Positions 8,593 through 15,287 of a stretch of DNA of 19,072 nucleotides are shown one piece after another. A program made the translations under genes and the position numbers. The first letter of the stretch is position 1; the number at the start of each line of letters is the position of its first letter. Source of the stretch: an uncultured Neisseria sp. Its GTDB lineage: Bacteria; Pseudomonadota; Gammaproteobacteria; Burkholderiales; Neisseriaceae. The stretch is taken from positions 1 through 19,072 of the forward strand of contig CAMURX010000009.1 in assembly GCA_947097615.1 (NCBI GenBank). Reading direction: 5' to 3'. A model generated the notes under the pieces. That model was not told where the DNA came from, ran no database searches, and was given only the letters and a program-made list of their open reading frames with translations.

Positions 8593-8961
8593 ATGAAACG
8601 CCACCCTGCCCTCATCCCCCTGTCGCACGAGCACCACCACACACTCGCCCTGTGCACGCGCATCCTGCGCCATCCCGAAACCGACCATTCCGCCGACATC
8701 AACGAACACTACATCGACTTGGAAAAACACTTCGTCCACGAAGAAACCATGTTCGCCCCGCTGTGGGAAAAACTCGGCCGCGACGAGCTGCGCGGCCGCT
8801 TCGAAGCCGAACACACCCAATTGCGCGAAATGCACGTTTCCCCCGACTACACCAATCCCGCCTGGAACGTGAAATTCGCCACCCTGCTGCGCGACCACGC
8901 CCGTTTTGAAGAGCGCGAACTCTTCCCCGCCGTCGAAACCCTGCTGCCGCCCGCAGAATGA
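8593..8961 (+). CDS. hemerythrin HHE-domain protein
   Basis: A 122-residue, His/Glu-rich, four-helix protein. Metal-ligand patterns of hemerythrin-like proteins are visible: SHEHHHTLAL (His12, His14-16), HFVHE (His46, Glu50; HxxxE), EAEHTQLREMH (His74) and DHARFEERELF (His102, Glu106). It probably binds a di-iron centre in the cytoplasm. Related proteins handle O2, NO or damaged iron clusters; which applies here cannot be read from sequence. The frame is open from GTG 8548, but ATG 8593 is chosen because AGGA precedes it and 8548 is at the predicted transcript start. Its place between nsrR and nnrS suggests NO-stress induction. Confidence 0.85.
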   Translation: MKRHPALIPLSHEHHHTLALCTRILRHPETDHSADINEHYIDLEKHFVHEETMFAPLWEKLGRDELRGRFEAEHTQLREMHVSPDYTNPAWNVKFATLLRDHARFEERELFPAVETLLPPAE

Positions 8962-8966
8962 CAAAA

Positions 8967-9008
8967 AGGCCGTCTGAAAAAACGGTTTTCACCCGTTTCA
9001 GGCGGCCT
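8967..9008. terminator. degenerate DUS hairpin between hemerythrin gene and nnrS
   Basis: AGGCCGTCTGAA (8967-8978) pairs with TTCAGGCGGCCT (8997-9008), which differs from the perfect complement at one base. In RNA this would be a U-G wobble, so the stem survives. No T-run follows, so partial read-through into nnrS is likely. Confidence 0.5.
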
Positions 9009-9046
9009 CAAACACGAAAAACCAAACCACAAGAAAACACACCGCC

Positions 9047-10207
9047 ATGAACTTCTCCAAACACCCCGTCTGGGCGATGGCCTTCCGCCCGCTCTACTCC
9101 CTCACCGCCATCTACGGCGCGGTTTCCGTCCTCCTCTGGGGCTTCGGCTACCAAGGCACTTCCGCTCTGCCCGGCTTCTTCTGGCACGCCCACGAAATGA
9201 TTTGGGGCTACGCCGGCGGCGTGGTCGTCGCCTTCCTGCTCACCGCCGTCGCCACCTGGACAAAACAGCCGCCCGTCGGCGGCGGCAGGCTGATTCTGCT
9301 GGTCGCCTGCTGGCTACTGGCACGCCTCTTCTCCTTCATCCCGCAAACCGCCCTCCTCTCCGGCCTCTGCGGCACCGCCTTCTACTGGCTCGCCGCCTAC
9401 TACATGGGACAATCCGTCTTCGCGGCCAAAAGCAGCCGCAACTACATCGCCGTTGCCGCTCTCGTTCTGATGGGGCTGACCCTCGCCGTCTTCCACACCG
9501 CCCTCTCCAACGGCAACACCGCATCATTGCAGCAAAACCTGTTTGCCGGGCTGGTGATGGTGGCAGGCTTTATCGGCCTGATCGGCTCGCGCATCATCGC
9601 CTTCTTCACCTCGCGCCGCCTCAACACCCCGCAGCCCGCCTCGCCGCAATGGGCGCTGGTCGCCCCCCTCGCCCTGCCCATGCTGATGGCCGCCCTGATG
9701 TCCCTTCACACCGCCCTGCCGCTGGCCGCCTTCTGCGGCATCGCCTGCGGCATCCTCGGCCTCGTGCAGACCGTGCGCTGGTGGGCGAAAGGCACGGCCA
9801 AAGAGCCGCTGTTGTGGACATTGCACGCAGGCTACGCCGCCACCGCCCTCGGCCTGATTGTGATGGGCATCGGCCAATGGCAGCCGCAGCTGATGAGCGC
9901 GGGCGTGCACTTCGTTGCCGTCGGCGGCATCGGTATGCTCACCGTCAGCATGATGACCCGCACCGCCCTCGGCCACACCGGCCGCAACCTCTACCCCGCG
10001 CCCAAACCCATGCCCACGGCCTTCTTGCTGATGCTCGCCGCCCTGCTTGTCCGCGTCCTCGCCGCCGTCATGCTCTACGTCAACCAAACCGGCTACCAGC
10101 ACAGCCTGCGCCTCTCCGCCGCCCTCTTCGCCGCCTCCCTGCTGATGTACGCCTGGCGCTACACCCCCTGGCTGCTGCGCCCGCGCCTCGACGGCAAACC
10201 CGGCTGA
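9047..10207 (+). CDS. nnrS: NnrS-family membrane protein (NO tolerance)
   Basis: A 386-residue polytopic inner-membrane protein with about twelve hydrophobic segments, the normal size for NnrS. Family landmarks are FRPLYSLTAIYGAVSV at the N-terminus, FWHAHEMIWGYAGGVVVAFLLTAV at about residues 45-68, and MMTRTALGHTGR in the C-terminal third. NnrS is a haem- and copper-containing membrane protein that protects cells against nitrosative stress and is commonly under NO-responsive control. It follows the hemerythrin-like gene on the same strand after 85 bases containing a weak hairpin, so the two may share a transcript. No strong ribosome site is visible before 9047. Confidence 0.92.
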   Translation: MNFSKHPVWAMAFRPLYSLTAIYGAVSVLLWGFGYQGTSALPGFFWHAHEMIWGYAGGVVVAFLLTAVATWTKQPPVGGGRLILLVACWLLARLFSFIPQTALLSGLCGTAFYWLAAYYMGQSVFAAKSSRNYIAVAALVLMGLTLAVFHTALSNGNTASLQQNLFAGLVMVAGFIGLIGSRIIAFFTSRRLNTPQPASPQWALVAPLALPMLMAALMSLHTALPLAAFCGIACGILGLVQTVRWWAKGTAKEPLLWTLHAGYAATALGLIVMGIGQWQPQLMSAGVHFVAVGGIGMLTVSMMTRTALGHTGRNLYPAPKPMPTAFLLMLAALLVRVLAAVMLYVNQTGYQHSLRLSAALFAASLLMYAWRYTPWLLRPRLDGKPG

Positions 10208-10225
10208 CCCGCCGCCCTGCCGAAA

Positions 10226-10260
10226 CAAAAGGCCGTCTGAAAAATTCAGACGGCCTTTTG
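10226..10260 (+). terminator. DUS hairpin terminator after nnrS
   Basis: A 16-bp perfect stem (10226-10241 with 10245-10260) with a three-base loop and T4 on the 3' arm lies 18 bases past the nnrS stop. A textbook DUS-pair terminator. Confidence 0.85.
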
Positions 10261-10300
10261 CCGTTGCCGCACGGGAAATTAACGGTATGAAACAGACAGG

Positions 10301-10362
10301 AGGCCGTCTGAAAAATGCGGGCGGGGGATTCAGACGGCCTTGGGAACAAGAGGCCGTCTGAA
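10301..10362. repeat. cluster of three further DUS copies
   Basis: AGGCCGTCTGAA at 10301-10312 and 10351-10362, with the reverse complement at 10329-10340. The centre copy can pair with either neighbour, giving alternative hairpins. More copies follow at 10490-10501 (reverse) and 10661-10672 (forward). No gene is credible in 10261-10380. Confidence 0.85.
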
Positions 10363-10380
10363 AACGAAGTTTCAACAAAA

Positions 10381-10476
10381 TACAGTGAAAAAAGATACAA
10401 GGCAGCAAGCCGCAAACAGTATGGGGAATACGATAAAGCACAACAACGCCGTAGATTTTTGTGTTGGCTCACTATA
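10381..10476. repeat. short, decayed Correia-type repeat element
   Basis: A 96-base stretch whose ends, TACAGTGAAA and TCACTATA, are decayed versions of the ends of the full element at 15905-16060. Its inner blocks (GATACAAGGCAGCAAGCCGC and CAACGCCGTAGATTTT) match the reverse complement of that element. The middle, including the inner hairpin, is missing. Correia elements are known in a long (about 155 bp) and a short (about 105 bp) form; this fits the short form with erosion. No open frame of its own is credible. Confidence 0.75.
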
Positions 10477-10501
10477 AAAAAGAAAAGATTTCAGACGGCC
10501 T

Positions 10502-10660
10502 CTTATCCGATTTGGCAGCCCTGCCTGCGCTTGCCGCCCCGCAGACGGGATATGCAGCTAAGACGGAGTACGCGGCGTATCGGCAGTTTCAGAAACGCCA
10601 TTCCCATGTTTATGTTTCGCAGAGGTGCTGGCAGAAACGGACTTTTCGGCAGAACACCAA
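10502..10660. other. intergenic stretch of unknown content
   Basis: Between the DUS at 10490 and the one at 10661 is about 160 bases with no recognised gene, hairpin or repeat. A plus-strand frame runs through it and on into the antisense of the pentapeptide gene, but it begins inside the Correia element and shows no family likeness. It may be a remnant of a lost gene. Confidence 0.4.
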
Positions 10661-10689
10661 AGGCCGTCTGAAATGTGGCGCAGCCGAAA

Positions 10690-11685
10690 CTATTTCACGC
10701 GGCAGCCTGTGGCTTCGGCGGCTTGGCAAACGCAGCCGTAAAACAGGCGGCTGGTTTCGGCATCGTAGTGTTTGGGCGAGAGGGGCGCCAGTTGGTCTGC
10801 ATGGAATACGCCGTAGGGGGTTTGCGGGTGCGGGCGGCAGTCTTCGGCTTCTTCCAGCAGGCGGTCGGCATGGGCGGTTTTTTGCTGACGAATCAGGTCG
10901 GCAAGGGCTTCATAAAACGGCTGGGTTTGGCGGACGATGCAGTTGCTCGGCGAGGGTTTGGCGGTGCTGAAATCGTAATTGGCGATGGTGCAGACCAATA
11001 GTTCGGCTTGGCTGAAATCGGCGTTTTCCAACGGAGTTTGGGCGTCTTGTTTCGCCAACGAAAATTCGCCGCGAAAAAAGCAGTCTTTCAGGCTGCCTGA
11101 AAAGGTGCAGTTTTTCATCGGCGTGGCGTCAAAATCGGCTTTGTGGATGTCGCCTTCGAAGGTGCAGTTTTCCAGCAGGCTGTGCAGAAAGGTCAGGCGG
11201 CTGGATTTTTTGATGCGGGTGAAGCGGCAGTTTTGCAGGGTGGCGCGGGCGAAGGCGATGTTTTTGGGGAAGGTGCAGCCGTCAAAGTCGCAGGCGACAA
11301 GGTGCGCGCCGAGTCCGCCGAAGTTGGCGGCGTTTTTGGCTTTGAAGGTGCTGCCGTTGAAGCGGACGTTGTCAAAGCGCATGGTTTCGCCGTCGTTTTG
11401 GTGGGCAACGGATACGTCCGACCACTGCGAGCCGGAAAAGTCGGCATCGCGCAAAACGCCCCTGTGCGGGATAAGAAGGCCGGCGGGGAATTGCGCTATC
11501 GGTGGCAGTTTGGCGATTTCTTCTTGGCTGCGCTCGTCGCCAATCAGTTGGATGCCGCGAAAGTCCAGCAGTCCGTCTTCGGTGCGGTCGAAGGGGGAGA
11601 TAGTGAGGTTTTGCGTGGCGGCAAGGATTTGGCGGGTGTTGCCGAGGGTGTGCCAGCGTTTTTTGAGGGAGGCGGGGATGGGCAT
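10690..11685 (-). CDS. pentapeptide-repeat-like protein
   Basis: The 331-residue protein has a unique N-terminus (about 1-75). A central region (about 80-230) then has residues repeating in a five-residue rhythm around C/A/L-x-F/N (RDADFSGSQW, RFDNVRFNGSTF, LVACDFDGCTF, LQNCRFTR, LENCTFEGDIHKADFDATPMKNCTFSGSLKDCFF, LENADFSQAEL). This predicts a right-handed beta-helix. A C-terminal helical part (about 250-331) has no family I recognise. There is no signal peptide, so it is probably cytoplasmic. Its role is unknown. The stretch is visibly richer in A/T than the haem genes and contains foreign-dialect uptake sequences (11087-11101), which suggests import. The start at 11685 lacks a strong ribosome site. 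Confidence 0.78.
   Translation of the reverse strand: MPIPASLKKRWHTLGNTRQILAATQNLTISPFDRTEDGLLDFRGIQLIGDERSQEEIAKLPPIAQFPAGLLIPHRGVLRDADFSGSQWSDVSVAHQNDGETMRFDNVRFNGSTFKAKNAANFGGLGAHLVACDFDGCTFPKNIAFARATLQNCRFTRIKKSSRLTFLHSLLENCTFEGDIHKADFDATPMKNCTFSGSLKDCFFRGEFSLAKQDAQTPLENADFSQAELLVCTIANYDFSTAKPSPSNCIVRQTQPFYEALADLIRQQKTAHADRLLEEAEDCRPHPQTPYGVFHADQLAPLSPKHYDAETSRLFYGCVCQAAEATGCRVK
11087..11101. repeat. overlapping Kingella- and Simonsiella-dialect uptake sequences
   Basis: TTCAGGCTGCCT (11087-11098) is the complement of AGGCAGCCTGAA, the Kingella-type DUS. AGGCTGCCTGAA (11090-11101) is the Simonsiella-type DUS. They overlap inside the pentapeptide gene. A further copy one base off the Kingella type lies at 11712-11723, just upstream of the gene. 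Confidence 0.7.
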
Positions 11686-11774
11686 GGTTTTTTTCTTGGA
11701 GACGGTGGGGTTTCAGGCTGCCGCCGCTTCTGCGCTACGCACGGCGGACGGACGGTTTTCAGACGGCCTCCGAT

Positions 11775-11808
11775 AAAAAAGGCTGCCCGCTAAAAAACGG
11801 AGCAGCCT
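11775..11808 (-). terminator. intrinsic terminator of lolA
   Basis: AGGCTGC (11780-11786) pairs with GCAGCCT (11802-11808), extended by a 3-bp inner stem. On minus the hairpin is followed by T6 (complement of 11775-11780). It lies 14 bases past the lolA stop. A single DUS sits just beyond (11758-11769). Confidence 0.8.
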
Positions 11809-11821
11809 GTGATTGTCGGGT

Positions 11822-12439
11822 TTACTGGCTCAATACGTCCACGCCTTTGGGCGGGGTGAATTTGAATGCGCTGCGTGAAAGTTTCGGATGGGTGTCGACG
11901 GCGGAGAAGCGGATGGCGGTGTGGTTGCCGAAGCCGTCTTGCAGTTCCATCGCCGCCAGGGTGTCGCCTTTGAAGCCGATGCGGATAAAGCGGTAGCCGG
12001 CGTTGTTTTTCTTCGGCGTGGCCAGAACATAGTCTATGCCTTCGGCCGAGCCGTCTTCTTTCAGGCTGTAGCTGGCGGCCAGCGCGGTTTTGTCGGAGAG
12101 GATGGCGGCGGGGCTGTCGCCAATGGCCTGCGCTTGGTCGGATTTGGTGACCTGTTTCAAGTCGGCGTCGTAAAGCCAGATGTGCGTGCCGTCGCCAACA
12201 ATGGTTTGTTTGTAGGGTTTGGCGTATTCCCATTTGAAGAGGCCGGGGCGGAGGATTTGGAAGGTGCCGCCGGATGTTTGCGTTTTCTTTTTGCTTTTCA
12301 CGGTTTGGCTGAACGTGCCGCTGAGGCCGTCGGCGTCGCTGTTGAATTTTTGCAGGGCGTCGACGGCGCCGGCCTGGGCGAAGCCTGCGGCGCAGGCGAG
12401 TGCGGCGGCGGCGGTTTTGAACCATGTGGTGCGTTTCAT
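11822..12439 (-). CDS. lolA: outer-membrane lipoprotein carrier protein LolA
   Basis: LolA accepts lipoproteins from the inner-membrane LolCDE complex and ferries them across the periplasm to LolB. The 205-residue precursor has a cleavable signal (MKRTTWFKTAAAALACAAGFAQA, cut about residue 23). The family motifs follow: GTFSQTV, the GTFQILRPGLFKWEYAKPYKQTIVGDGTHIWLYDADLKQVT core, and FGNHTAIRFSAV near the end, with the normal length. AAGGA lies nine bases ahead of the ATG. It is a single-gene unit with its own promoter candidate and intrinsic terminator. Confidence 0.95.
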   Translation of the reverse strand: MKRTTWFKTAAAALACAAGFAQAGAVDALQKFNSDADGLSGTFSQTVKSKKKTQTSGGTFQILRPGLFKWEYAKPYKQTIVGDGTHIWLYDADLKQVTKSDQAQAIGDSPAAILSDKTALAASYSLKEDGSAEGIDYVLATPKKNNAGYRFIRIGFKGDTLAAMELQDGFGNHTAIRFSAVDTHPKLSRSAFKFTPPKGVDVLSQ

Positions 12440-12472
12440 GCGGTGTCCTTACGGTGGGTTGCAACGGGCGGC

Positions 12473-12500
12473 AGTATAAAGGCTGGCCGTGTGCAGGCAA
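12473..12500 (-). promoter_or_regulatory. candidate promoter of lolA
   Basis: On minus, TTGCCT (12495-12500) and TATACT (12473-12478) are 16 bases apart, about 35 bases ahead of lolA. GCCGCCC follows the -10. Confidence 0.45.
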
Positions 12501-12633
12501 GTGCCGCGCGCGGCGTTTAATTTGTGTAAAGCGGATAATGCTTTGTGCGGTAAGCGGTTTTGGTTTTCAGACGGCCTTTCGTTTTGACATTTATTTAACC
12601 CGCCGCCACGTTTTTACGCACCGAACGGGCGGC

Positions 12634-12666
12634 AAAAACCCCCGCAGGCGGCAGGGCGTGCGGGGG
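12634..12666 (-). terminator. intrinsic terminator of the carbonic anhydrase gene
   Basis: CCCCCGCA (12639-12646) pairs with TGCGGGGG (12659-12666), a GC-only stem apart from one pair. T5 follows on minus (complement of 12634-12638), 20 bases past the stop. A lone reverse DUS lies further on at 12566-12577. Confidence 0.82.
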
Positions 12667-12686
12667 CGGAAACGGCATCAAGCGGC

Positions 12687-13427
12687 TTATTCTTCGATAA
12701 CGATGCGGGCGTTGAGCGGCTGCACGGGGCGGTTGTTTTCTTGGCCGATCATGGCGCGCATGGCGTCAAGCTGGGCTTCGCTCGCGGCAACGGGGGTTTT
12801 GAACACGACCCAGTTCACGCCCTCGCTGCACGGCGGCGTGGTCAGCGAGCCGTTCAGGCGGAAGTGGCGGCGGTCTTTCGGAAAGAGGGGCATGACGTCG
12901 AGTTTGCCGCTCAGCGCCGTTTTTTCGCCGCTTTGCAGTTTTTTCGCCAGCAGTGGTTTGAGCGCGGGGTTTTCACGGCCTTTGGTGAAAACGGCGCCGA
13001 GTACGGCCAGCTCGCCCGTGTCGGACTGGTGGACAAAATGGACTTCCATCGGATAGGCGTTGCCGCGGAAGGTGTGTTCGCTGGGCGTGTGGAAATGAAA
13101 CTGCTTGAACGTGAATGTTTTACCGCCGAGGCTGATGGTTTGCGGCTGCCCTTCGGGCGTGGCCTGGATGGTGTGGCCGTTGTTTTCCACGGTGTAGGCG
13201 GAGGGCTCGTAGGCGAATTTCACGCTGTTGCCCGCGGCCGCCTGTGCGGAGCCGAAATCGACGGGCGACTGGTTTTTGCCGCTGCTGCATGCGGCGTAGT
13301 CCTGCTTGATGCCGCCCCAGTGTTCGGGGCTGCTGTCACCGGTATATGACCAGTCGGAATGGGCGGCGGCGAATGCGGGAAGGGTTGCGGCGCAGACGGC
13401 GGCCAATACGGATAAACGCAGTTTCAT
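12687..13427 (-). CDS. cah: periplasmic alpha-class carbonic anhydrase
   Basis: Interconverts CO2 and bicarbonate in the periplasm. The 246-residue precursor has a Sec signal (MKLRLSVLAAVCAATLPAFA). A full alpha-class domain follows: DWSYTGDSSPEHWGGI, KNQSPVDF, QFHFHTPSEHT (zinc ligands His111 and His113), MEVHFVHQ (zinc ligand His130), SLTTPPCSEGVNWVVFK (Thr196 equivalent to the active-site threonine) and NNRPVQPLNAR. Cys47 and Cys200 can form the disulphide known in the gonococcal enzyme. The frame is open to 13493, but that ATG would lie upstream of the -10 box. ATG 13427 has AGGAG seven bases ahead and begins the signal peptide, so it is preferred. Confidence 0.95.
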   Translation of the reverse strand: MKLRLSVLAAVCAATLPAFAAAHSDWSYTGDSSPEHWGGIKQDYAACSSGKNQSPVDFGSAQAAAGNSVKFAYEPSAYTVENNGHTIQATPEGQPQTISLGGKTFTFKQFHFHTPSEHTFRGNAYPMEVHFVHQSDTGELAVLGAVFTKGRENPALKPLLAKKLQSGEKTALSGKLDVMPLFPKDRRHFRLNGSLTTPPCSEGVNWVVFKTPVAASEAQLDAMRAMIGQENNRPVQPLNARIVIEE

Positions 13428-13464
13428 GTAGTCTCCTATTTGCGTCGGGTTGGGAAAGTGCGGG

Positions 13465-13493
13465 ATTATGCGAACGGCGAGAATTTTTATCAA
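13465..13493 (-). promoter_or_regulatory. sigma70 promoter of the carbonic anhydrase gene
   Basis: On minus, TTGATA (13488-13493) and CATAAT (13465-13470) are 17 bases apart, each one or two bases off consensus, about 38 bases ahead of the ATG at 13427. CCCGC follows the -10. Supports the shorter reading of the gene. Confidence 0.65.
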
Positions 13494-13604
13494 TCGTAAA
13501 AACAGCCTTCCTCCCCGTTTTTCTTGACCTTACGCAAACATATTGCGGATTTTTGTAAACGTGCGCCGCCGCTTCGGATTCACGCGGCCTTTATCGGGCA
13601 ACAA

Positions 13605-13666
13605 GCATCAGGCCGTCTGAAAACGCCTGCCGCGGTGCGGACGGAAGTTTTCAGACGGCCTGATGC
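13605..13666. terminator. 20-bp perfect DUS inverted repeat
   Basis: 13605-13624 and 13647-13666 are exact reverse complements containing AGGCCGTCTGAA (13610-13621) and its complement (13650-13661). It lies downstream of the small membrane-protein gene (minus). The stem is among the longest in the window, but no T-run follows. Confidence 0.7.
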
Positions 13667-13700
13667 GCCGTATTTCAAATTGTTTTGCGCCAAAGCGCTT

Positions 13701-13958
13701 TTAAAGCACCCGTTGGCCGAAATAGCGGCGGCATTTTTGTCCGCAGCGGTCGTAAAGCCTGCGGCAGTAGGGCAGCAACGGGGAGGCAAACAGGAAGGAG
13801 GCCGCCAGCGCCACGGTTATCACCACCGCCATCGGTTCGGCCAGCATTTTGAAACGGAAGAAATACGCCATGGCGTAATTGACGGCGCAGGTGAAGAGGA
13901 AAATGTAGGCCAGCCCTACGGCGGCCAGCAGCAGCGGGCAGAGAACCGAACGTTTCAT
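13701..13958 (-). CDS. small two-helix membrane protein, unknown function
   Basis: An 85-residue frame with two strong hydrophobic segments (about residues 5-30 and 42-63) and a short Cys/Arg-rich basic tail (YCRRLYDRCGQKCRRYFGQ). The basic tail suggests that this end is cytoplasmic. I do not recognise the family. It is supported as a real gene by a perfect TATAAT about 30 bases upstream, a DUS hairpin downstream, and the absence of a better frame on either strand. The ribosome site is weak. It may be a conserved neisserial hypothetical protein; no partner is implied by the neighbours. Confidence 0.6.
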   Translation of the reverse strand: MKRSVLCPLLLAAVGLAYIFLFTCAVNYAMAYFFRFKMLAEPMAVVITVALAASFLFASPLLPYCRRLYDRCGQKCRRYFGQRVL

Positions 13959-13988
13959 AAGTCAGAACCGAACCATGTGGGAGGCGCG

Positions 13989-13994
13989 ATTATA
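13989..13994 (-). promoter_or_regulatory. -10 box of the small membrane-protein gene
   Basis: TATAAT on minus, followed directly by CGCGCC, about 30 bases ahead of the start at 13958. The -35 region is poor (TTTTTC at 17 bases spacing). Confidence 0.45.
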
Positions 13995-14084
13995 AACGGC
14001 GCAAACGGCGGGAAAAAGCAAACGGCAGATTAAATCGCGTAAAGACAGACGGCATATTGTGCCGACAAACGGCATTCTTTCGCA

Positions 14085-14135
14085 TTGACAAACCGCCGCC
14101 GCCCGTTTTGAATTTGCCGCCGCATCAGGCATAAT
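14085..14135 (+). promoter_or_regulatory. candidate promoters of ubiA
   Basis: Two overlapping options. TTGAAT (14108-14113) with CATAAT (14130-14135) has a 16-base gap and is followed by CGCGCCC. A perfect TTGACA (14085-14090) with a weak TTGAAT -10 (14108-14113) has a 17-base gap. The first has the discriminator shared with other promoters here. Confidence 0.45.
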
Positions 14136-14148
14136 CGCGCCCTTTCAC

Positions 14149-14188
14149 AGGCCGTCTGAAACTGCCCGAGGGCTTTTTCAGACGGCCT
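14149..14188. repeat. DUS hairpin in the ubiA leader
   Basis: AGGCCGTCTGAA (14149-14160) and its complement (14177-14188) form a 13-bp stem between the promoter candidates and the ubiA start at 14209. No T-run follows, so it would be a leader hairpin rather than a terminator. Confidence 0.75.
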
Positions 14189-14208
14189 CAAACACGCGAA
14201 ACACTCCG

Positions 14209-15084
14209 ATGGACAAGAAAATCCTGTTGCAAAAAGCCGACATCTACCGCCGCCTGATGCGCACCGACAAGCCGATCGGCACCATGCTGCTGCTGTGGCC
14301 GACGCTGTGGGCACTGTGGACGGCGGCGCGCGGCCTGCCCGACCTCCTTATTCTGGCCGCCTTCGTACTTGGCACGTTTTTCATGCGCAGCGCCGGCTGC
14401 GTTATCAACGATTTTGCCGACCGCAGTTTCGACGGTGCGGTGGAGCGCACGAAAAACCGCCCGTTCGCACGCGGCGAAGTGTCGAAAAAAGAAGCCCTGC
14501 TGCTGACCCTCGCTCTGTGTCTGGCCGCCGCGCTGTGCCTCTTGCCGCTCAACCGCGCCACCTGGCTGATGAGCCTGCCCGCACTGTTTCTCGCCCTCAG
14601 CTATCCGTTTACCAAACGTTTCTTCCCCATTCCGCAGCTCTATCTCGGCCTCGCCTTTTCCTTCGGCATCCCGATGGCCTTCACCGCCGTCACCGGCGCC
14701 GTGCCCTCCGCTGCCTGGCTGCTGTTTGCCGCCAATGTGTTCTGGACGCTGGCCTACGACACTGCCTACGCGATGGCCGACAAGGAAGACGATTTAAAAA
14801 TCGGCATCAAAACTTCCGCCATCACTTTCGGCCGCTACGACGCCGAAGCCGTGCTTGTCTGCCACCTGCTGTCTACTGTGCTGATGGTGGCGGCGGGCAT
14901 TGCCATCGGTGCGTCCTGGCCGTTTTGGTTGGCCGTTCCCTTTGTTCTGCGCTTCCAATGGAAACAGTATCTAGCCGTGCGCACGCGCGAGCGCGACACC
15001 TGCTTTCACGAGTTTCTCGCCAACAACCGCCTCGGCGCGCTGTGGTTTGCCGCCATCGCCGCCCACTTTTTCTATACGACATAG
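14209..15084 (+). CDS. ubiA: 4-hydroxybenzoate polyprenyltransferase
   Basis: UbiA attaches the polyprenyl tail to 4-hydroxybenzoate in the inner membrane, an early step of ubiquinone synthesis. The 291-residue protein has the family length, about eight or nine transmembrane helices, and both Asp-rich prenyl-diphosphate/Mg sites: [19 protein letters not shown] (Asn67, Asp68, Asp71, Asp75) and [13 protein letters not shown] (Asp184, Asp191). [17 protein letters not shown] near the N-terminus is typical of UbiA rather than of the haem O or chlorophyll branches. No strong ribosome site precedes ATG 14209. The gene is single on its strand; the sequence just past its stop changes character (foreign remnant). 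Confidence 0.95.
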   Translation: MDKKILLQKADIYRRLMRTDKPIGTMLLLWPTLWALWTAARGLPDLLILAAFVLGTFFMRSAGCVINDFADRSFDGAVERTKNRPFARGEVSKKEALLLTLALCLAAALCLLPLNRATWLMSLPALFLALSYPFTKRFFPIPQLYLGLAFSFGIPMAFTAVTGAVPSAAWLLFAANVFWTLAYDTAYAMADKEDDLKIGIKTSAITFGRYDAEAVLVCHLLSTVLMVAAGIAIGASWPFWLAVPFVLRFQWKQYLAVRTRERDTCFHEFLANNRLGALWFAAIAAHFFYTT

Positions 15085-15086
15085 AA

Positions 15087-15287
15087 CTGGAAATCTATTC
15101 TGACCAACATCGCGGCTACACCAGCGACTACATCGCAGGACCTATCGCGCTGGTAGAGATTGAATACATCATCGTGCCGCTGCCCGAAACCGTCTGCCGC
15201 CAAACCCTTGCCACCGCGCTGGCAAAAAGCGGGCAGTATGAACCCGAATGGCTGACAGGCAGCCTGAAAGTGTATGACTACCGCTAA
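15087..15287 (+). pseudogene. headless 3' remnant of an unidentified gene
   Basis: Right after the ubiA stop an open frame of about 67 residues runs to TAA at 15285. It reads like real protein ([19 protein letters not shown] ... LVEIEYIIVPLPETVCRQTL ... WLTGSLKVYDYR) but has no start codon or ribosome site of its own; upstream the frame continues only as the shadow of ubiA. It looks like the C-terminal end of an imported gene joined to the ubiA 3' end. A perfect Kingella-type DUS (15257-15268) lies inside it and encodes GSLK. I do not recognise the family. It may belong with the SUKH-like gene that follows. Confidence 0.6.

Noticed and set aside
9202..10290. 362-codon open frame in another phase of nnrS
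   Set aside because: Arg/Pro/His-rich out-of-phase reading of nnrS with no start signal, running on into the DUS terminator.
10461..10970. 169-codon frame starting at the Correia element end
   Set aside because: Begins inside the repeat, crosses a DUS and continues as antisense of the pentapeptide gene; no ribosome site or family pattern.
11780..11808. lolA terminator read as a decayed Simonsiella-type DUS pair
   Set aside because: AGGCTGCC and GCAGCCTG share eight bases with that dialect, but the trailing bases do not match; a plain terminator explains it.
13428..13493. Upstream start of the carbonic anhydrase at 13493
   Set aside because: It would put the start codon inside the -35 box and add 22 residues before the signal peptide; AGGAG and the signal peptide support 13427.
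14295..15287. 330-codon plus-strand frame through ubiA and beyond
   Set aside because: Only its last 67 codons look like protein; the rest is the out-of-phase reading of ubiA. Treated as a headless remnant from 15087, not a full gene.
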